Shown: one piece after another, positions 16,518 to 24,953 of the stretch
Position numbering within the stretch: position 1 is the stretch's first letter
Layout: every line of letters begins with the position of its first letter
From: Pseudomonadota bacterium
GTDB taxonomy: Bacteria > Pseudomonadota > Alphaproteobacteria > Rhizobiales > Xanthobacteraceae
Assembly: GCA_023386635.1 (NCBI GenBank)
Contig: JAEWJH010000102.1
Span: forward strand, 1-62,486
Direction: 5' to 3'
DNA: 62,486 nt
Made by a program: the position numbers and the translations under genes
Notes under the pieces: model-generated
Database searches by the model: none
Told to the model about the DNA's origin: nothing
Seen by the model: only the letters and a program-made list of their open reading frames with translations

Positions 16518-17162
16518 ATGGCCCGCGCCACCGACAGCCAGAATCTCGACCCGTCCCGCATCATGCTCGGCGTGCTTGATGCGGTGGAGCAGGATCGCGT
16601 CCATTCGCAGCGGCATCTGGCATCCGAACTCGGGATCGCGCTCGGTTTGGCCAACGCCTATCTCAAACGCTGTATCGGCAAGGGGCTGGTGAAGGTTCGC
16701 CAGGCCCCCGCCCGACGTTATGCCTATTACCTTACGCCGCAGGGCTTTGCGGAGAAGTCGCGGCTGACGGTCGAGTACCTGTCCTATTCGTTCGGGTTCT
16801 TTCGCGAAGCGAAGGTCGATTGCTCGGACATGCTGCATTCGGCCAAGGTGCGCGGGGTCAATACCGTTTTGCTGCTCGGACAATCGGATCTCGCGGAGAT
16901 CGCCGCCCTGTGCGCGATGGAGCAGGGTCTGGTGATCGTCGGCACGGTGCAGCCGGGCGCGGACGGTCAGCGGTTTGTGGGACGGCCGGTCCTCGATAGC
17001 TGCGACGCGGTGACGGAGCCCTTTGATTGCGTCGTCATCACCGATGTAAGCGATGCGCGCCGTATCTGCGACGAAGCCGTCGCGCGTTTCGGCCCGGAGC
17101 GGGTTTTGGTGCCGAAGCTGTTGCGCTTGCGCATGCGAACGGCCGCGGGGACGTCATCATGA
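16518..17162 (+). CDS. Winged helix-turn-helix regulator of the polysaccharide operon
   Basis: 214 residues. Residues about 12-75 form a winged helix: RIMLGVLDAVEQ, then SQRHLASELGIALGLANAYLKRCIGKGLVKV, and the wing RRYAYYLTPQG. The C-terminal part (about 105-200) looks like a Rossmann-like sensor: VNTVLLLGQSDLAEIAALCA and DCVVITDVSDAR. Similar proteins pair with NusG paralogues in alphaproteobacterial exopolysaccharide loci. Its stop overlaps the start of the RfaH/NusG-like gene (ATGA), and paired palindromes sit upstream. It probably controls transcription of the rightward operon, perhaps in response to a nucleotide or sugar ligand, which is inference. Confidence 0.75.
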   Translation: MARATDSQNLDPSRIMLGVLDAVEQDRVHSQRHLASELGIALGLANAYLKRCIGKGLVKVRQAPARRYAYYLTPQGFAEKSRLTVEYLSYSFGFFREAKVDCSDMLHSAKVRGVNTVLLLGQSDLAEIAALCAMEQGLVIVGTVQPGADGQRFVGRPVLDSCDAVTEPFDCVVITDVSDARRICDEAVARFGPERVLVPKLLRLRMRTAAGTSS

Positions 17163-17671
17163 CCGATGCACCGCACCAATGGTATGCCGTGCAATCGCAG
17201 CCCAATTCCGAGAACAAGGCGGTGGCGCATCTCGCACGTCAGGGCTTCGAGACCTATCTGCCGCGCTACCTCAAGCGCCGGCGTCATGCCCGGCGTATCG
17301 AGACGGTCGCGGCACCGCTGTTTCCTCGTTATTTCTTCGTCGCCATCGATATGAGCGTACAGCGTTGGCGTGTGATCTATTCCACCGTCGGCGTCAGCAC
17401 GCTGGTGGGTCATGGCGGCTTTCCGACCCCGGTGCCGGAGCGCATCGTTACCGCGTTGCAGGCGCGTGAGGCCGCTGACGGATTTATTCAACTCAATCGC
17501 CAGCCGACATTTCGCGTGGGCGATACGGTGCGGGTGCTGGATGGCGTGTTCGCCGATAGCCTCGGACTCTACGAAGGCATGAAGGACAGCGATCGCGTCG
17601 CCATCCTTCTCGATCTGCTCGGCCGCAAGGTCCGAGTCACGGTCGACGCCGAGGCTGTTGCAGCGGCCTGA
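17159..17671 (+). CDS. RfaH/UpxY-like NusG paralogue (antiterminator)
   Basis: 170 residues from the ATG at 17159, which overlaps the regulator stop. The NGN domain is clear: QWYAVQSQPNSENKAVAHLARQGFETYLP, then APLFPRYFFVAID, and the KOW motif follows near residues 118-145 (FRVGDTVRVLDGVFADSLGLYEG). RfaH-type paralogues ride on RNA polymerase and suppress pausing and termination in long surface-polysaccharide operons. A hairpin followed by an ops-like sequence lies 26-62 bases after its stop, a likely loading site. Too short and too divergent for the housekeeping NusG. Confidence 0.88.
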   Translation: MTDAPHQWYAVQSQPNSENKAVAHLARQGFETYLPRYLKRRRHARRIETVAAPLFPRYFFVAIDMSVQRWRVIYSTVGVSTLVGHGGFPTPVPERIVTALQAREAADGFIQLNRQPTFRVGDTVRVLDGVFADSLGLYEGMKDSDRVAILLDLLGRKVRVTVDAEAVAAA

Positions 17672-17696
17672 CCGCGCGCGGTTATTGTGAACTGGT

Positions 17697-17733
17697 GCTT
17701 CGGGTGCGTTTCACCCGAAGTGCGGTAGCTTGG
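17697..17733 (+). promoter_or_regulatory. Hairpin followed by ops-like element
   Basis: A perfect 9-base stem, CTTCGGGTG (17698-17706) and CACCCGAAG (17712-17720), with a 5-base loop is immediately followed by TGCGGTAGCTTGG (17721-17733). The E. coli ops pause element, which recruits RfaH, is GGCGGTAGCGTG; nine of the first ten bases agree with the version here. It lies in the leader between the NusG-paralogue gene and the exporter gene. There is no T-run, so a plain terminator is less likely. Function is inferred from similarity and position. Confidence 0.5.
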
Positions 17734-17818
17734 AAAATATCTTGGAAACCTCGAGAGAATTTCGCGGGCGCGGTTGTGTCGGGGGGCGTCTCGATGTTGC
17801 TTCATCAGTTTTGTGGAT

Positions 17819-19606
17819 ATGGCCGTCTCTCTAGATCGAGTCGCACGACAGGAAGGTCTAGCGCTTGCTTCCGTGAGCAAGCGGCGAACCGTTGCGCTTG
17901 AGAGCGACCGCATGTGGGCGCTGTTTCGCCACTTCATGGTAGCCTATCCGAAGCGCTCGCTGACGATTGTCGTCCTGCTGACGATCGCCGGTCTCGCCGA
18001 GGGGTTTAGCATCTTTACGCTGCTTCCGCTAATGAACGTCTCGCTGGCGGGCGCAGCGCCGTCCGGCCACGTTGCGACTTGGATCGAGCGCGGTCTTGCG
18101 GTCGTCGGTCTCCAGCCGACCATCGGCACGTTCCTCGCGATTATCGTTATCGGAATCAGCCTCAAGGCGATCGTAACTCTCATCGCTATGCGCGAGGTCG
18201 GTTACGCGGTCGGCCGGTTGATGACCGAGCTGCGCCAACGTCTCATCACGGCCCTGATGATTGTGCGGTGGTCTTATTTCACGCAGCAACCGCTTGGTGT
18301 TTTTGCCAATGCGATGGGCGCGGAAACGATCCGTGCCGGGGCCACCTATCAGCAGTCGGCGCGCCTTGCGGCGGCTGCGGTTCAGGCCACCGTCTACGGC
18401 GTCGTGACCTTCATCGTGTCCTGGCGGATCGCGCTGTTCGCAGTCATTGCCGGCATTTTCGGGGTTGTGGTGTTTCGCCGCGCGGTAGCGATTGCGCAGC
18501 AAGCTGGCGCCCGGCAAACCGAATTGATGAAATCGATCTCGGTGCGCACCACCGATATGTTGCAAGGGATCAAGGCGATCAAGGCCATGGGTGCGCAACA
18601 GAGCGCAATCCCTTTGCTTGATCATGAGATCATGGGTCTCGACGAGGCGCAGCGGAGGCAGGTGTGGTCCGGCGAGTTGATCCGCGTCACGCAAGAGCCG
18701 GTGCTGGTCGTATTCCTCGCCGTCGCCATGTACGGCGCGATCGCTTTCAGTGGCGAGACTTTGCCGACCATGATGGTGCTAGCCGTTCTGTTTTACCGGC
18801 TGTTCAATAGATTCCAGGTGATGCTGGAGATTTATCAGGTCATCGCCACGGGCGCGAGCGCGTATTGGTCGGTTCATCAGTTGTGTACGCAAGCGGAGGA
18901 TCAACGCGAGCCCGATGGGCTGGTTCGATTGCGGGTCGTCGGCGCGCCATCGATTGAATTGAAGGACGTCGCGTTCGCTTATGGCGAGAAGACGATCCTG
19001 CACGACGTGTCGCTGCGGATTTCGTCTGGCGAATTCGTTGCGCTGTGCGGCGCTTCGGGTGGCGGCAAGACCACGCTAATCGACGTGATCGGTGGGTTGC
19101 TTCCAACAGGGTGCGGTGAGGTTTTCGTCGACGGTCAGAATCTCAAAGACGTCGAGCTTGCCTCGTGGCGGCGCCATCTTGGATATGTGCCGCAAGAGTT
19201 GCTGCTCCTGCACGATACTGTCTACCAAAACATCTCGCTCGGCGATCCCGATGTCGATCGCGGGCGTGTGGAAGAAGCGCTGCGCGCGGCGGAGATGTGG
19301 GATTACGTCGCTGGTCTCCCTCAGGGAATCGATACGCCGGTCGGCGAGCGTGGCGGCCGTTTTTCCGGCGGCCAGCGGCAGCGTATATCGCTTGCCCGCG
19401 CACTCGTGCGCCATCCCTCCGTTCTATTGCTCGACGAAATCACGGCGGCGCTGGACAAACAGACAGAGCGCGACATCTGCGCGACGGTGCGTCGACTTGC
19501 CGGTGGTATGACTATCATCGCCATCTCACATCAGCCGGAAATGCTGCGCGTCGCTGATCGCGTGCTCGAAATTTCCGACGGACAGTTACAGTTTACGTCA
19601 CGATGA
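17819..19606 (+). CDS. ABC exporter, fused membrane and ATPase domains (MsbA/PglK-like)
   Basis: About 595 residues. Six membrane segments span about 35-320. The ATPase follows with Walker A GASGGGKTT near 411, signature FSGGQRQR near 515 and Walker B LLLDEITAALD near 540. This half-transporter architecture moves lipid A, peptides or, in PglK, undecaprenyl-linked oligosaccharides across the inner membrane. The gene is coupled by ATGA overlap to the legB-like gene, so it probably exports the glycan containing the nonulosonate, or its lipid-linked precursor. Start is uncertain: ATG 17819, or ATG 17912 (MWALFRHF), which begins nearer the first membrane segment. Confidence 0.85.
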   Translation: MAVSLDRVARQEGLALASVSKRRTVALESDRMWALFRHFMVAYPKRSLTIVVLLTIAGLAEGFSIFTLLPLMNVSLAGAAPSGHVATWIERGLAVVGLQPTIGTFLAIIVIGISLKAIVTLIAMREVGYAVGRLMTELRQRLITALMIVRWSYFTQQPLGVFANAMGAETIRAGATYQQSARLAAAAVQATVYGVVTFIVSWRIALFAVIAGIFGVVVFRRAVAIAQQAGARQTELMKSISVRTTDMLQGIKAIKAMGAQQSAIPLLDHEIMGLDEAQRRQVWSGELIRVTQEPVLVVFLAVAMYGAIAFSGETLPTMMVLAVLFYRLFNRFQVMLEIYQVIATGASAYWSVHQLCTQAEDQREPDGLVRLRVVGAPSIELKDVAFAYGEKTILHDVSLRISSGEFVALCGASGGGKTTLIDVIGGLLPTGCGEVFVDGQNLKDVELASWRRHLGYVPQELLLLHDTVYQNISLGDPDVDRGRVEEALRAAEMWDYVAGLPQGIDTPVGERGGRFSGGQRQRISLARALVRHPSVLLLDEITAALDKQTERDICATVRRLAGGMTIIAISHQPEMLRVADRVLEISDGQLQFTSR

Positions 19607-20616
19607 CGATGGGCGGAGTGCGCAAGGTTCTGGTCACCGGTGCCGACGGCTTCATCGGCTCGCACGTCACCGAAATGCTCGTTCGTGCCGGATACGAAGT
19701 GAAGGCGTTCGCGCTTTATAATTCGTTCAACAGTTGGGGTTGGCTAGACCAGTGTGCGGCGGACGTGGCGAGGAGGTTCGACGTTTTCACCGGCGACATC
19801 CGTGATGCGCACGGCGTGCGTACCGCAATGGCGGGATGCGACGCCGTACTGCATCTCGCAGCGTTGATCGCTATTCCTTATTCGTATCATTCGCCGGATA
19901 CCTATATTGACACCAACGTGAAGGGCACGCTGAACGTCGTGCAGGCTGCGCGCGACCTGGATGTTCGCAAGGTCGTGCATACGTCGACCAGCGAGGTTTA
20001 TGGCTCCGCCCAGTTCGTGCCGATCACGGAGGAGCATCCGCTTGTTGGGCAGTCGCCTTATTCCGCTTCGAAGATCGGCGCCGATCAGATCGCGCTGTCG
20101 TTCTATTTGTCCTTCGGAACGCCGGTCGCTATTTTGCGGCCGTTCAATACCTATGGGCCGCGCCAGTCGGCACGTGCCATCATTCCAACGATTATTAGCC
20201 AGATTCTCTCTGGCTATCGCACCATCAAGCTCGGCGCGCTGCACCCGACGCGTGACTTCACGTTTGTCGAAGATACGGCACGGGGGTTCCTCGCCGCGCT
20301 CAAGAGCGACGGCGCAACCGGCAAGGTGACTAATATCGGCAGCGGATTCGAGATCAGCATCGGTAATCTCGCGCGTCTCATTGCCGAGGTGATGGAGACC
20401 GATATCGAAGTCGTATGCGACGATCAGCGCATCCGACCGACGAGCAGCGAAGTCGAACGTCTTTGGGCTTCGACCGATCGTGCAACGGAACGGCTGCGGT
20501 GGTCCCCGGAATTCGGCGGGCTTGACGGTTTCAAGCGTGGCTTGGTGCGTACGATCGAATGGTTTTCCAAGCCGGAAAACCTGACGCGCTATAAGGCCGG
20601 TATCTACAACATCTGA
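19603..20616 (+). CDS. legB: LegB-like NAD-dependent sugar-nucleotide 4,6-dehydratase
   Basis: 337 residues, extended SDR. LVTGADGFIGSHV binds NAD, HTSTSEVYG and YSASK (about 153-157) are catalytic, and RPFNTYGPRQSARAIIPT is typical of this group. In Campylobacter LegB converts GDP-GlcNAc to the 4-keto-6-deoxy sugar at the start of legionaminic acid synthesis. The next genes are the expected LegC, nucleotidyltransferase, epimerase and synthase, which supports the assignment strongly. Coupled to the exporter gene upstream and two bases from legC downstream. A UDP-sugar substrate is possible in principle. Confidence 0.85.
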   Translation: MTMGGVRKVLVTGADGFIGSHVTEMLVRAGYEVKAFALYNSFNSWGWLDQCAADVARRFDVFTGDIRDAHGVRTAMAGCDAVLHLAALIAIPYSYHSPDTYIDTNVKGTLNVVQAARDLDVRKVVHTSTSEVYGSAQFVPITEEHPLVGQSPYSASKIGADQIALSFYLSFGTPVAILRPFNTYGPRQSARAIIPTIISQILSGYRTIKLGALHPTRDFTFVEDTARGFLAALKSDGATGKVTNIGSGFEISIGNLARLIAEVMETDIEVVCDDQRIRPTSSEVERLWASTDRATERLRWSPEFGGLDGFKRGLVRTIEWFSKPENLTRYKAGIYNI

Positions 20617-20618
20617 TC

Positions 20619-21788
20619 ATGCCAACACTGGATACGGACCGAATTATTGCGGCCATTCGTTCGGCGACGGCACAGACCGGCTATTTGGCGCTGCACGAGC
20701 CGGAATTTCGCGGCAACGAAAAAGCTTATCTCGCCGATTGCGTCGACTCGACCTTCGTGTCGTCGGTCGGCGAGTTCGTGACCCGATTTGAATCGATGCT
20801 GTCGGCCGCGACCGGTGCCAAGCATGCGATTGCCTGCGTGAACGGCACCGCCGCGCTTCAGGTCTGTCTGCGAATCGTTGGCGTCGAGCACGACCAGGAG
20901 GTCATTATGCCGTCGCTGACGTTCGTCGCGACCGCGAACAGCGTTTCCTATCTGGGCGCTGTCCCTCATTTCGTCGATTGTGATGCCCGGACGCTAGGCC
21001 TCTCTCCGGGTTGTCTCGCAGAGCGTCTGAATGCCATCGGCAAGCGCAGTGCGGACGGTGTCACGAATATGGAAACTGGACGCCGGATCGCGGCGGTCGT
21101 ACCGATGCATACGTTCGGCCATCCCGCGGACATGACGGGAATACAGTCAGTCTGTCGCGAGTGGGGCTTGCCCGTCGTCGAGGATGCGACTGAGGCGCTT
21201 GGCAGCTCATCGGGAAATGCTGCCGCTGGGACGCTAGGCGAAGTTGCGGCACTCAGTTTCAATGGCAACAAGATCGTCACGACGGGCGGCGGCGGTGCGA
21301 TCCTGACCCGCGACTCGGAGCTGGCGCGTCGTGCCAAGCATCTGACGACAACTGCTAAGGTTCCGCACCGGTGGGCGTTCGACCACGACGAGATCGGTTA
21401 CAACTATCGCCTGCCCAATCTGAATGCCGCGCTCGGTTGCGCGCAGATGGAACGTCTTGACGATTTTGTCGCGCGTAAGCGTCGTCTCGCCGGGCAATAT
21501 CAGCGTGCTTTCGCGGATGTTCCTGGCGTCAGTCTTTTTGTCGAGCCCACGGGGACGAAAAGCAATTACTGGCTCAACGCGCTGTTGATTGATCGCGCGA
21601 CGGCGGATCAGCGCGATGTCCTGCTTGCCGCTCTGAATGATGCCGGGGTGATGGCACGCCCCGTATGGAATCTTTTGCATCGGCTAGAAATCTACGTGCA
21701 TTGTCCGCGGGGTCCGCTGGATGTTTCTGAAGACCTGGAAGCGCGCATCATAAATATTCCATCGAGCGCAGCGCTGGCGCATGATTGA
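20619..21788 (+). CDS. legC: LegC-family PLP-dependent aminotransferase
   Basis: 389 residues of the DegT/DnrJ/EryC1 fold. GNEKAYLADCVDSTFVSSVG is characteristic of the LegC subgroup, VNGTAALQVCL is the cofactor pocket, and FNGNKIVTTGGGG holds the PLP lysine near residue 217. It would aminate the 4-keto sugar made by LegB to the 4-amino-4,6-dideoxy sugar in the cytoplasm. The last 8 bases overlap the start of the next gene. Together with its neighbours it forms a complete nonulosonate pathway. Confidence 0.88.
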   Translation: MPTLDTDRIIAAIRSATAQTGYLALHEPEFRGNEKAYLADCVDSTFVSSVGEFVTRFESMLSAATGAKHAIACVNGTAALQVCLRIVGVEHDQEVIMPSLTFVATANSVSYLGAVPHFVDCDARTLGLSPGCLAERLNAIGKRSADGVTNMETGRRIAAVVPMHTFGHPADMTGIQSVCREWGLPVVEDATEALGSSSGNAAAGTLGEVAALSFNGNKIVTTGGGGAILTRDSELARRAKHLTTTAKVPHRWAFDHDEIGYNYRLPNLNAALGCAQMERLDDFVARKRRLAGQYQRAFADVPGVSLFVEPTGTKSNYWLNALLIDRATADQRDVLLAALNDAGVMARPVWNLLHRLEIYVHCPRGPLDVSEDLEARIINIPSSAALAHD

Positions 21789-22701
21789 GAACCTGAAAGC
21801 CTTGGTCGTCGGATATGGTTCCATCGGTCAGCGTCATTCACGCCTGCTTCGTGATATGGGAATGAACGTTTCCATCGTCTCGCGCCGGGAAATTCCCGCC
21901 GAACAGTGCTTCTCATCGGTGGCGGAAGCGCTCGCTACCGGAGCGTTCGACTATGTCGTTGTCGCTAACGAAACGGCGGACCATGCGGCCGCGGTAGACG
22001 CGTTGCTCGGCGAAGGTTACAGCGGCCGCGTGCTGATCGAAAAGCCGGTGTCATCGAAAGTCGCGTCGATGGATGTCACCGGCTTCGCGGGGAGCGCGGT
22101 CGGATACAATCTGCGCTTTCACCCTGTTTTGTCAGCGTTGCACGACGCGCTCGCTAGAAAAAAGCTGCTGTCGATGCAAATCTATTGCGGGCAATATCTT
22201 CCGACCTGGCGTGAGGGCCGCGACTATCGCCGGTCATACTCGGCGCAGGCTCAGGGTGGAGGTGCTCTCCGCGATCTCAGCCACGAACTTGATTACGCGC
22301 TTTGGCTTGGAGGAGCGTGGAAACGCGTGGCAGCTTTGGGTGGGCACGTCAGCAATCTTGAGATCGAAAGCGACGACAGTTTCATGCTCTTGCTCGAACT
22401 CGAACGGTGCTCGATGGCTACAGTGCAGGTGAATTATCTGGATCGACCGGGCCGGCGCGAGATCGTCGTGAATGCCGAAGAGCACACCTATCGCGCCGAT
22501 CTGGTTCAGGGAATCCTGGAAACGGATGGTGTGGCGTGCAAGTTTTCGATTGATCGCGACGCCACGATGATCGCGCAGCATCGTGCGGCACTTGCTTCCG
22601 ATTACAGACTCCTCTGTACGCTTGCAGAGGGCGAGGCCGTGGTTCGTCTGATCGATGCCGCAAACCGTGCCGTCGCCGACAAGATCTGGGTGGTCGCGTA
22701 A
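21781..22701 (+). CDS. Gfo/Idh/MocA-type oxidoreductase in the nonulosonate operon
   Basis: 306 residues. It has VVGYGSIGQRHSRLL (NAD(P) binding), then VLIEKPVSSKV with the conserved EKP lysine, and DLSHELDYALWLGG in place of the usual GxxxDxxxH-type segment. Campylobacter legionaminic loci carry a comparable oxidoreductase-like gene (ptmF) between the nucleotidyltransferase and CMP-transferase genes. Its exact step there is not something I can state with certainty. Overlaps legC by 8 bases and is followed after 24 bases by the CBS-nucleotidyltransferase gene. The substrate is unknown. Confidence 0.75.
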   Translation: MIENLKALVVGYGSIGQRHSRLLRDMGMNVSIVSRREIPAEQCFSSVAEALATGAFDYVVVANETADHAAAVDALLGEGYSGRVLIEKPVSSKVASMDVTGFAGSAVGYNLRFHPVLSALHDALARKKLLSMQIYCGQYLPTWREGRDYRRSYSAQAQGGGALRDLSHELDYALWLGGAWKRVAALGGHVSNLEIESDDSFMLLLELERCSMATVQVNYLDRPGRREIVVNAEEHTYRADLVQGILETDGVACKFSIDRDATMIAQHRAALASDYRLLCTLAEGEAVVRLIDAANRAVADKIWVVA

Positions 22702-22725
22702 ACAGAGTTGAACGGCAGCTTTATT

Positions 22726-23769
22726 ATGACACCACGCCATGTCTGGAGCCAGATCGTCATCGGTCCTGATGTCACCATCGAGGACGCGGTCAAAGTCATC
22801 AACGCCGGCGGACAGCGGATTGCGCTGATTGCCGACGCAGAGGGGCGCCTGGCCGGTACGCTGACCGACGGTGACGTGCGTCGCGCCATCATTGCCCATG
22901 TGCCGCTCTCATCCAGCGTGACGAAAGCGATGAATGCCAAGCCGCAGGTCGCGCGGGTGCCCGTCACGCGCGACAGTGTTATCAGGTTGATGAAGGAGAA
23001 AAGTTTCTCGGCCGTGCCGGTGCTTGACGATGCCGGTCAGCTGACCGATGTGTTCACGCTGCACGATACATGGGTGGTTCCGGAGAACGAGAACCCGGTG
23101 CTTCTGATGGCGGGAGGTTTCGGTACGCGACTGCGTCCGCTGACGGATGACCGGCCGAAGCCGATGCTCAAGCTTGGCAACAAACCGATCCTTGAGACGA
23201 CACTGGATAGTCTGATCAACGCCGGATTCCGTCGCTTCTTTATCTCGGTTCACTATCTGCCGGAGAAGATCAAGTCGCATTTCGGTTCCGGCGAGCGCTG
23301 GGGCGTCGACATCCGGTACGTCGAGGAAACCGAGCCGCTGGGCACCGCCGGAGCTCTTAGCTTGCTGCCCGAGACGTTCGATCGCCCGATGATGATGATG
23401 AACGGCGACGTCGTGACCAGCGTCGATTTCCGTGCGTTGCTGGACTTCCACATGGAGTGTCATCCGGCCGCGACGATGTGCGTTCGCCAACACAGCATCC
23501 AGGTCCCGTACGGTGTGGTGCAAGGGCAGGATCATCGGGTGCGCGGCGTTGTCGAGAAGCCGATCCAGCGTTACTTCGTCAACGCAGGGATTTATGTGTT
23601 GTCTCCGGATGTGGTGGCGAGCGTGCCGAAGGGGCGCCGTATCGACATGCCGGAACTGGTAAACGGGCTTATCGCCGAGAAGCGCGACGTCAACATGTTC
23701 CCGATCCATGAGGACTGGCTCGATGTTGGCCGCATGGAAGATTTCAATCGGGCGCTCGGCCAATCGTGA
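22726..23769 (+). CDS. ptmE: CBS-domain sugar-1-phosphate nucleotidyltransferase (PtmE-like)
   Basis: About 347 residues. Residues 1-120 hold two CBS motifs (ALIADAEGRLAGTLTDGDVRRAI and AVPVLDDAGQLTDVFT). Residues about 120-345 are a nucleotidyltransferase with LLMAGGFGTRLRPLTDDRPKPML and MMNGDVV. In Campylobacter, PtmE with this architecture makes GDP-glucosamine for the GDP-linked legionaminic pathway. Finding it between LegB/LegC and the epimerase argues that this pathway is also GDP-linked. CBS domains may sense nucleotides. I use the ATG at 22726; a TTG at 22708 is an alternative. Confidence 0.85.
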   Translation: MTPRHVWSQIVIGPDVTIEDAVKVINAGGQRIALIADAEGRLAGTLTDGDVRRAIIAHVPLSSSVTKAMNAKPQVARVPVTRDSVIRLMKEKSFSAVPVLDDAGQLTDVFTLHDTWVVPENENPVLLMAGGFGTRLRPLTDDRPKPMLKLGNKPILETTLDSLINAGFRRFFISVHYLPEKIKSHFGSGERWGVDIRYVEETEPLGTAGALSLLPETFDRPMMMMNGDVVTSVDFRALLDFHMECHPAATMCVRQHSIQVPYGVVQGQDHRVRGVVEKPIQRYFVNAGIYVLSPDVVASVPKGRRIDMPELVNGLIAEKRDVNMFPIHEDWLDVGRMEDFNRALGQS

Positions 23770-24953
23770 CGACGCCCCGGCGCATAGCCGTCATCACCGG
23801 AACGCGGGCCGAGTACGGTTTACTGGCGCCGTTAATGCGGATTTTGTCTGCGAACGATGCGTTCGAGTTGAAGGTGATCGTGACGGGCACACATCTTTCC
23901 GAGCGCTTTGGGATGACCGTGAACGCCATCGTTCAGGATGGGTTTGGCGTGGATGCCCGTGTGGAGCTGCCGCTCGATGACGATTCGCCGCGCGGCATCG
24001 TGAGTGCCATGGCGGCCGCTGAGACTGGTATCGCCGACGCATTGCTGCAGATCCAGCCTGATGTGGTGGTTGTGCTGGGGGACCGTTATGAAATTCTCGC
24101 CGCTGCGAAGGCGGCTTTCGTTCTCGGCGAAACCATCGCTCACATCCATGGTGGTGAGGTGACGGAAGGTGCGATGGATGATGGTTTTCGTCACGCCATC
24201 ACGAAGCTGTCGCAGCTTCATTTTGTGACGGCCGAGCCCTATCGCGCCCGCGTCATTCAATTGGGTGAGCATCCGGGTCGCGTCTTCAACGTCGGCGCGC
24301 CGGGGCTCGATGCGATCGGTCAGCAGCCACTGCGCGATCGCGCCGCGTTGATGGCGGAATTTGGTTGGCCTGCCGATGCGTCATTCTTTCTGGTGACATA
24401 TCATCCAGTGACAATGGACGCCGATGCCGGCGTTGCGGAGTTGGCGCAATTGCTCGCAGCGCTGGAGTTGTTCGGCGAGCAGCGGATCGCCATCACCGGC
24501 CATAACGCCGATCGCGGGCATAAACAGATAGGCGCGTTGTTGCAGCAATATGTGAGTGCGCATCCGGATCGGATCAGGATCAGCGGTTCATTAGGGCAGA
24601 GGAATTACCTGAGCGCAATGAAATATGCGTCCGCCATCGTCGGTAATTCCTCGAGTGGAATTATCGAAGCACCTGCGATGAATGTACCGACGGTGAATAT
24701 CGGGGATCGGCAAAAAGGTAGACTTCGCAGCGCTTCCGTGATCGATTGCTCGGGTGACAAGCACACTATAGTGGACGCCCTGAACCGGGCGCTCAGCGCG
24801 GAGTTCCGGGATGTCGCAACGCGCGTGACATCCCCCTACGGTACGCCGGGGGCGTCGCGTCGAATTGCCGACGTGCTCGAAACCATCCCGTTGGCAGGGT
24901 TGAATCGCAAGTCGTTCTACGACCTGCCGCTCCCAGAGGGCATGGTGCGATGA
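23766..24953 (+). CDS. legG: Hydrolysing sugar-nucleotide 2-epimerase (LegG/NeuC-like)
   Basis: 395 residues, GT-B-like epimerase fold. ITGTRAEYGLL, VLGDRYE, HIHGGEVTEGAMDDG and NSSSGIIEA are the diagnostic motifs of the NeuC/NnaA group. It would hydrolyse the nucleotide from the diacetamido sugar and invert C2 to give the mannose-configured 2,4-diacetamido-2,4,6-trideoxy sugar. The GTG start overlaps the upstream stop (GTGA) and its own stop overlaps the synthase start (ATGA). Membership of the Leg rather than Neu branch rests on neighbours. Confidence 0.88.
   Translation: MTTPRRIAVITGTRAEYGLLAPLMRILSANDAFELKVIVTGTHLSERFGMTVNAIVQDGFGVDARVELPLDDDSPRGIVSAMAAAETGIADALLQIQPDVVVVLGDRYEILAAAKAAFVLGETIAHIHGGEVTEGAMDDGFRHAITKLSQLHFVTAEPYRARVIQLGEHPGRVFNVGAPGLDAIGQQPLRDRAALMAEFGWPADASFFLVTYHPVTMDADAGVAELAQLLAALELFGEQRIAITGHNADRGHKQIGALLQQYVSAHPDRIRISGSLGQRNYLSAMKYASAIVGNSSSGIIEAPAMNVPTVNIGDRQKGRLRSASVIDCSGDKHTIVDALNRALSAEFRDVATRVTSPYGTPGASRRIADVLETIPLAGLNRKSFYDLPLPEGMVR

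Noticed and set aside
18479..18493. A second ops-like string (GCGGTAGCG) in the exporter gene
   Set aside because: It lies inside conserved coding sequence for membrane segment residues, has no hairpin in front of it, and is easily explained by codon use.
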